Positions 7,169 through 10,472 of a stretch of DNA of 10,472 nt are shown one piece after another. The stretch is taken from positions 1 through 10,472 of the forward strand of contig NZ_DYXM01000108.1 of NCBI RefSeq assembly GCF_020742175.1, in the 5' to 3' direction. Position numbers and translations under genes: made by a program. The notes under the pieces were generated by a model. That model had not been told where the DNA came from. It searched no databases and was given only the letters and a program-made list of their open reading frames with translations. Origin of the DNA: Dietzia timorensis (GTDB lineage: Bacteria > Actinomycetota > Actinomycetes > Mycobacteriales > Mycobacteriaceae). How positions within the stretch are numbered: position 1 is the first letter of the stretch; each line of letters begins with the position of its first letter.

Positions 7169-8120
7169 GCTGCGCGGCGCGGGCGCGCTGGCCGCCTCCG
7201 CGGCAGTCGTATTCCCGCTGGCCGGCTGCATTCCCGACCACGAACCGCCGGCCCGCCACATCGCCGACACCGTCGTTGCTCCGGCTCCGGGCGCGATGGG
7301 CGTCCAGCCCGGAGTGGAAACGGTGCCGGAGGTCGTCCAGTCGCCCTCGCAGGCCGGGCCGTCCGAGGTCCGCCCGCCGTCCACGGTGCCTGCTCGACCG
7401 GTCCCTGCGACCGGCGAGGCGCTCGAAAGCATCGGCCACGCGCTTCCCGAGCTCACCGGCATCGCGATCGCCCCGGTCGGGCGGGCCGAGGAGGTCGCGG
7501 TGTTCGGCGACCTGCAGACCGGGGTCGCCTGGTCGACGAGCAAGGTGCCGCTGGCGATCGCCGCGCTCCGGGTGAACCCGGGCGCAGCGACGCAGGTCCG
7601 CGCGGCCATCACGCAATCGGACAACGAGGCCGCCGAGGCGCTGTGGGAGGGCCTCGGCGGCGGCGAGAGCGCCGCCTCCGCCGTCACAGGCGTGCTGCGC
7701 GAGGCACGCGACGTGACGACCACCGTCCCGGCGACGCGGTTGCGCGAGGGTTTCACGGTGTTCGGGCAGACGCAGTGGGATGCGGCGAACCAGGCGACGT
7801 TCGCCGCGAACCTGCCGTGCCTGCCGGACTCCGCAGCGGTGCTGGCCGAGATGGGGTCGATCGTTCCGGAACAGCGGTGGGGACTCGGTCGCATCGACGG
7901 CGCCCGGTTCAAGGGAGGCTGGGGGCCGGCCGATACGCACGCCGGCTACCTTGCGCGGCAGTTCGGCATCCTGCCGACACCCAGCGGTGACGTCGCCGTC
8001 GCCGTAATCGCGGACGCACCGGATCTCGGCTCCGCGGAGAAGAAGCTCGACGCGATCGCGCAGACGCTCACGGATCAGCTGGGAAACCTGCCAGGTGGAA
8101 CGTGCCCGCCCGCGGCGTAG
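7146..8120 (+). CDS. Lipoprotein with beta-lactamase/PBP-like serine hydrolase motifs
   Basis: This is a 324-aa predicted lipoprotein. The signal sequence ends in lipobox LAGC with Cys28; a Pro/Val-rich tether (29-90) follows. The rest resembles the compact beta-lactamase/penicillin-binding-protein fold: S130-T-S-K133 (SxxK, nucleophile and base), S158-D159-N160 (SDN), and K256-G257-G258 in the place of KTG. Two cysteines (225, 320) could form a disulfide. Only 28 residues separate SxxK from SDN, against about 60 in class A beta-lactamases, and I cannot find an equivalent of their deacylating Glu166, so a true beta-lactamase is unlikely. A peptidoglycan-related peptidase, a penicillin-binding protein relative or a sensor is more plausible; the family recalls M. 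tuberculosis LppW, though I cannot verify orthology. The ATG has GGAGG (7136-7140) 5 bases upstream, inside the previous gene, whose end it overlaps by 23 bp. Confidence 0.82.
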   Translation: MPSSISTRLRGAGALAASAAVVFPLAGCIPDHEPPARHIADTVVAPAPGAMGVQPGVETVPEVVQSPSQAGPSEVRPPSTVPARPVPATGEALESIGHALPELTGIAIAPVGRAEEVAVFGDLQTGVAWSTSKVPLAIAALRVNPGAATQVRAAITQSDNEAAEALWEGLGGGESAASAVTGVLREARDVTTTVPATRLREGFTVFGQTQWDAANQATFAANLPCLPDSAAVLAEMGSIVPEQRWGLGRIDGARFKGGWGPADTHAGYLARQFGILPTPSGDVAVAVIADAPDLGSAEKKLDAIAQTLTDQLGNLPGGTCPPAA

Positions 8121-8162
8121 ACGTGCGTACGCCCGGAGTCGCGTTCGCCCGACCGCAGGCGC

Positions 8163-8168
8163 TACCGT
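8163..8168 (+). promoter_or_regulatory. -10 box for a probably leaderless transcript
   Basis: TACCGT fits the actinobacterial -10 pattern TANNNT and lies 7 bases before the GTG at 8176, while no Shine-Dalgarno sequence is present. This is the usual layout when transcription begins at the start codon itself. No clear -35 box is visible. Confidence 0.45.
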
Positions 8169-8175
8169 GGCATTC

Positions 8176-8949
8176 GTGACATCTTCACCAGCCGATCCAC
8201 TGGCCCCGCTCGCCGAGTTGCCGGGCATTCCCGACGCGCTCGAGGAGGCCCGCGAGGCCATCGCGGCCGTGCACCGGCACCAGGCCAACCGGCGCGGCTG
8301 GGCGACATCCGCCGCCGAGGCGAGCCTGCGCGCCGCACGCGCCTCGGCGGCGCTCGCCGGCGGCACCGTCCGGCTCGGCACGACTGGCGATGTCGACGAT
8401 CCGATCGTCGCCGGGGCGCTGCGCGTCGCGGGGATCATGCACGGTGAGGGGCTCGACCACGCCACCGCCGTGTGGACCCGCGCGCCGCTGCAGCAGCTCG
8501 CCCGCATCCACACGCTCGCCGCGGCGGGACTCGATTCGGAGGTCCCGGACGCCGACCCGGACGGGCTCGGCAGGCCGCGCGCCGACGCCGGCGTGTCCGA
8601 GCGGCTGCAAGGTCTGGCGGCGCTTGTCACCGGCGGCACGAACGTTGCCGCGCCGGTGCTCTCGGCCGTCGTCCACGGCGAACTCGCCTCGCTCAAACCA
8701 TTCGGCTACGCCGACGGCGTCGTCGCCCGCGCCGCCTCGCGCCTGGTGTGCGTGTCGACGGGACTCGACCCGCACGGGCTCGGCGTGCCCGAGGTGCTGT
8801 GGAACCGCGACCGCGACCGATACGAGACGCTGCTCGCCGGTTTCGCGACCGGCACAAGCGAGGGGCTCACCGACTGGATCGCGTTCCAGTGCGAGGCCAT
8901 CATCGACGGCGCGCGCGAGGCTCGCGCTATTGCGGACGCCGCTGGTTGA
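8176..8949 (+). CDS. Rv3662c-like protein, degenerate Fic-fold candidate
   Basis: This is a 257-aa, Ala-rich and mostly helical protein whose length agrees with M. tuberculosis Rv3662c (256 aa from memory). Database entries sometimes call this family an oxidoreductase, but I see no nucleotide-binding motif to support that. Residues 159-190 resemble the Fic core: a helix APVLSAVVHGELASL, then KPF (174-176), DG (180-181), R185 and R189, where active Fic enzymes carry HPFx[DE]GNGRxxR. The catalytic His is Lys174 and the GNGR anion-hole residues are mostly lost. Upstream, SAALAG (57-62) sits where Fic proteins have the inhibitory (S/T)xxxE(G/N) helix, with the Glu replaced by Ala. It is therefore probably a catalytically dead Fic relative. 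I chose GTG at 8176 because of length, the -10 box and family-like sequence from TSSPADPL onward; upstream in-frame codons give only Arg-rich non-family sequence. GTG at 8167 is a possible alternative. Its 3' end overlaps the converging phosphatase gene by 23 bp. Confidence 0.8.
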   Translation: MTSSPADPLAPLAELPGIPDALEEAREAIAAVHRHQANRRGWATSAAEASLRAARASAALAGGTVRLGTTGDVDDPIVAGALRVAGIMHGEGLDHATAVWTRAPLQQLARIHTLAAAGLDSEVPDADPDGLGRPRADAGVSERLQGLAALVTGGTNVAAPVLSAVVHGELASLKPFGYADGVVARAASRLVCVSTGLDPHGLGVPEVLWNRDRDRYETLLAGFATGTSEGLTDWIAFQCEAIIDGAREARAIADAAG

Positions 8950-9796
8950 GTGCGTCCATCGCGGTTCGCGCCTTCGCGCGGCTCGTGATGGCGGTGTTGC
9001 CCAGCTTGTCCTTGAGCTTGCCGCGCATGGTTTTCGGCACCGAAGACGGGAACAGTGGCGTCGGCTTCGAGAATTCGAGTATCGGCCAGCCGCGCTCGAC
9101 GGCCTCACGGCGCATAAGACGGTTGGGGTTGACGGCGACGGGATGGCCTACCTGGCCGAGCATCGGAATGTCCGAATCGGAGTCCGAGTAGGCGTACGAC
9201 GCCGAGAAATCGACCGGCGCCTTCTCCGCGAGCGAACGCATCGCGTCGACCTTGCCCTCTGCCCAGCAGTAGAACGAGATCGCCCCGGTGTACTGGCCGT
9301 CGGGCCCGACCTCGAGTTCGGTGCCGCGGAACTGGTCCGCACCTAGCATCCGCGCGATCGGCTCGACCATCTCGCTGGCCGCTGCAGAGAGCACGACCAC
9401 AGAGTGCCCGGCGCGCCTATGGTCGGCGATAAGCTCCTTGGCCTCGGTGAACACCTTCGGGGTGATGATCTCCTCGAGCGTCTCGTCGACGACCCGCCGG
9501 ACCTCCGCGCGGGTCATTCCGCGCACCGCGTTGCCCGCAAGGTCCATGGCGCGCTGGGTGTCGCCGACCTCGCTCGGGACGACCTCGACCGCGAGCTTGG
9601 CGACCGCGGTTTTCGCGAGGGTGCGGCGGCTCATCATCCCGTTGCGAATGAATTCCGCATTGAACGCAAATGAGGCAGAAGTAGCGATGATCGTGTGATC
9701 CAGATCGAAGAACGCCGCAACCTCCCCGGCGGTGCCCGCAGGCGTCGTCGCACCGATGCGGTGCGGGATGCGCGCTGGTCCAGGGGGTGTGGTCAC
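8927..9796 (-). CDS. HAD-IB family (SerB-like) phosphatase, Rv3661 homologue
   Basis: This is a 289-aa phosphohydrolase of the HAD superfamily, subfamily IB. Motif I is FFDLDHT with nucleophile Asp31 and acid/base Asp33; motif II is VVLSAA with Ser137; motif III is Lys182 in EGK; motif IV is YSDSDSDIPML with Asp205 and Asp209 binding Mg. The helical cap lies between motifs I and II, and the stretch SFYCWAEGKVDAM is typical of the subfamily that includes phosphoserine phosphatases. The natural substrate is not known; Rv3661 in M. tuberculosis is likewise uncharacterised as far as I recall. The basic C-terminal tail (about 255-289) shows no membrane helix. I chose GTG at 9794-9796: the family domain begins soon after, and CAGAAT on the same strand lies 6 bases upstream, suggesting a leaderless message. 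An ATG at 9812-9814 would add six residues but has no ribosome site. It is divergent from ssd. Confidence 0.9.
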   Translation of the reverse strand: MTTPPGPARIPHRIGATTPAGTAGEVAAFFDLDHTIIATSASFAFNAEFIRNGMMSRRTLAKTAVAKLAVEVVPSEVGDTQRAMDLAGNAVRGMTRAEVRRVVDETLEEIITPKVFTEAKELIADHRRAGHSVVVLSAAASEMVEPIARMLGADQFRGTELEVGPDGQYTGAISFYCWAEGKVDAMRSLAEKAPVDFSASYAYSDSDSDIPMLGQVGHPVAVNPNRLMRREAVERGWPILEFSKPTPLFPSSVPKTMRGKLKDKLGNTAITSRAKARTAMDALNQRRPQ

Positions 9797-9802
9797 ATGG
9801 GC

Positions 9803-9808
9803 ATTCTG
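9803..9808 (-). promoter_or_regulatory. -10 box for the HAD phosphatase gene
   Basis: On the bottom strand CAGAAT lies 6 bases before the GTG start and no Shine-Dalgarno sequence is seen, so the transcript probably begins at or next to the start codon. The hexamer matches TANNAT at most positions. No clear -35 box is visible. Confidence 0.4.
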
Positions 9809-9855
9809 GCACATCCGGGGCCCGAACACACCCGAGTTCGACACATGAAATGCGC

Positions 9856-9882
9856 CTGTGGACAACTCTCCGCCATCCACAG
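9856..9882. promoter_or_regulatory. DnaA-box-containing inverted repeat in the phosphatase-ssd promoter region
   Basis: On the bottom strand positions 9857-9865 read TTGTCCACA, identical to the DnaA box preferred in actinobacteria. A second, imperfect box (CCATCCACA, top strand, 9873-9881) faces it, and together they form a 7-bp inverted repeat CTGTGGA / TCCACAG with 13 bases between. It lies about 63 bp upstream of the ssd start and 60 bp upstream of the phosphatase start, a good place for a regulator of one or both genes. DnaA binding is inferred from sequence match only. Confidence 0.45.
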
Positions 9883-9913
9883 CGGTTGATTTCGTTGCAG
9901 GTTTTCCGGGCGG

Positions 9914-9926
9914 GACGTCCGACGTC
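9914..9926. repeat. Two GACGTC palindromes just upstream of ssd
   Basis: GACGTC occurs at 9914-9919 and 9921-9926, one base apart, 18 bases before the ssd start codon. The same hexamer sits in the dppA leader loop (78-83). It may be a binding site or chance in GC-rich DNA. Confidence 0.25.
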
Positions 9927-9944
9927 ATGGGCGAGGGTTGTGCC

Positions 9945-10472
9945 ATGCCCACACCACGCACCCACAACCAACCGTCCCCGCGGCGCGGCGCCCCTCCCGC
10001 GCGCGCCTCGGTAGCGGTCTGTGTCGATGACCCGGATCTGGCCGAGGATTGCCTCGCCGCCGTGCGTGCCTGCGGCCTGACCGCGACCACCACCGAGCTG
10101 GCCGGGCTCTCTCCTGGGACGCCGCTCATGTTTTATGACGCTGGAGCGTACGAGCGCGCAGGTCAGGCCGCCGGACCCGCGTGCCGCAACGCGGGCCGGG
10201 CAATCGCGGTCTGCTCGGACCTCACACCCCGGCGCCCCGGTGGCCGCCGCGCGTTGGCCCTGCCGAGTGAAACCTCCACGCTGCTGCGACTGCTCGACGG
10301 CGCGGCCACGGCCGACAGTGGCGGCCGCCACGTCCTCGTCGCCGGGGCCCACGGCGGGGCGGGGACCTCGACGTTCGCGTGTATCGCAGCGCTACGCGCA
10401 GCCCGGTCGGCCGGGCCCGGGGTCGTGCTCGTCGAGGCTGATGCCAGCGGCCCCGGCCTCGACCTGCTGCTC
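9945..10472 (+). CDS. ssd: Ssd, septum-site/pilus-localisation ATPase homologue (CpaE/TadZ-MinD type), 5' part
   Basis: The reading frame is open to the right edge (176 codons seen). Residues about 20-115 form an Ala-rich domain resembling the receiver-like N-terminal domain of CpaE/TadZ proteins, starting SVAVCVDDPDLAEDCL. A deviant Walker A follows: AGAHGGAGTST (133-143), in which the usual P-loop lysines are replaced by His and Thr. Next comes the Walker A' type strand VVLVEADASGPGLDLLL (160-176), whose family consensus has Asp-x-Asp where this has Glu-x-Asp. In M. tuberculosis the orthologue (Rv3660c, Ssd) is reported to affect septum formation, and it precedes the tad/flp pilus genes Rv3659c-Rv3654c; TadZ relatives place the pilus machine at cell poles. 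The ATG at 9945 has GAGGG (9933-9937) 7 bases upstream; an in-frame ATG at 9927 lacks a ribosome site. Divergent from the phosphatase gene. Confidence 0.88.
   Translation, partial: MPTPRTHNQPSPRRGAPPARASVAVCVDDPDLAEDCLAAVRACGLTATTTELAGLSPGTPLMFYDAGAYERAGQAAGPACRNAGRAIAVCSDLTPRRPGGRRALALPSETSTLLRLLDGAATADSGGRHVLVAGAHGGAGTSTFACIAALRAARSAGPGVVLVEADASGPGLDLLL

Noticed and set aside
7146..8120. Calling the lipoprotein a beta-lactamase resistance gene
   Set aside because: The motif spacing and the apparent lack of a deacylating glutamate argue against efficient beta-lactam hydrolysis; only a fold-level resemblance is supported.
8095..8175. N-terminal extension of the Fic-like gene to the ATG at 8095
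   Set aside because: It would overlap the lipoprotein gene and add an Arg-rich segment not typical of the family; length and promoter layout favour 8176.
6497..8696. Two long bottom-strand frames (471 and 546 codons) opposite the membrane protein, lipoprotein and Fic-like genes
   Set aside because: Low-complexity Arg/Ala/Gly/Ser composition, no motifs, and clear signal-peptide and active-site motifs on the sense strand.
8185..9108. 307-codon bottom-strand frame across the Fic-like gene and the end of the phosphatase gene
   Set aside because: It would overlap the supported phosphatase gene in another frame and shows no family features.
9797..10129. N-terminal extension of the phosphatase frame up to 10129
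   Set aside because: The extra 111 residues are antisense to ssd and its promoter, low in complexity and absent from the family; the domain begins right after the GTG at 9796.
1..10472. Mobile element, prophage, CRISPR, toxin-antitoxin or defence system
   Set aside because: No transposase, integrase, repeat-spacer array, att-like flanks, tRNA or defence motifs were seen on either strand.

Overview
The window is GC-rich DNA with dense coding, GTG as well as ATG starts, and gene order typical of a mycolic-acid actinobacterium (order Mycobacteriales/Corynebacteriales). The strongest clue is synteny recalled from Mycobacterium tuberculosis: dppA-dppB-dppC-dppD, then homologues of Rv3662c and Rv3661, then ssd (Rv3660c), with matching relative orientations. 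I cannot name the genus or species from sequence alone.

Layout. Positions 118-5534 hold a four-gene rightward operon for an ABC-type peptide importer: the lipoprotein receptor DppA, permeases DppB and DppC, and a fused two-domain ATPase DppD. The genes overlap or nearly abut, except for a 113-bp dppA-dppB gap that carries a strong hairpin. Two consecutive hairpins (5538-5611) separate dppD from a leftward PRC-barrel gene (5632-6243). A 334-bp divergent intergenic region follows. Next come two rightward, overlapping envelope genes: a single-pass membrane protein with a four-cysteine outer domain (6578-7168), and a lipoprotein with beta-lactamase/PBP-like SxxK, SDN and KGG motifs (7146-8120). 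These three genes (PRC-barrel, membrane protein, lipoprotein) lie between dppD and the Rv3662c homologue, where M. tuberculosis as I recall has nothing, so they look like a lineage-specific insertion.

The rightward gene at 8176-8949 encodes a helical protein with what looks like a decayed Fic core. It converges on, and overlaps by 23 bp, a leftward HAD-IB phosphatase gene (8927-9796). A 148-bp divergent promoter region with a perfect actinobacterial-type DnaA box (9857-9865) separates the phosphatase gene from the 5' part of ssd, a MinD/CpaE/TadZ-like septum-site or pilus-localisation ATPase homologue that runs off the right edge.

How they work together. The dpp genes make one import machine: receptor, channel and motor. 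The two inserted envelope proteins are probably co-translated and act outside the membrane. The phosphatase and ssd share a promoter region and are conserved neighbours of the tad/flp pilus genes in relatives, so the tad genes may lie just past the right edge. No tRNA, rRNA, CRISPR array, insertion sequence or phage gene is visible. I found no clear wholly new system. The least explained parts are the Fic-like pseudoenzyme, the two-gene envelope module and the DnaA box upstream of ssd.
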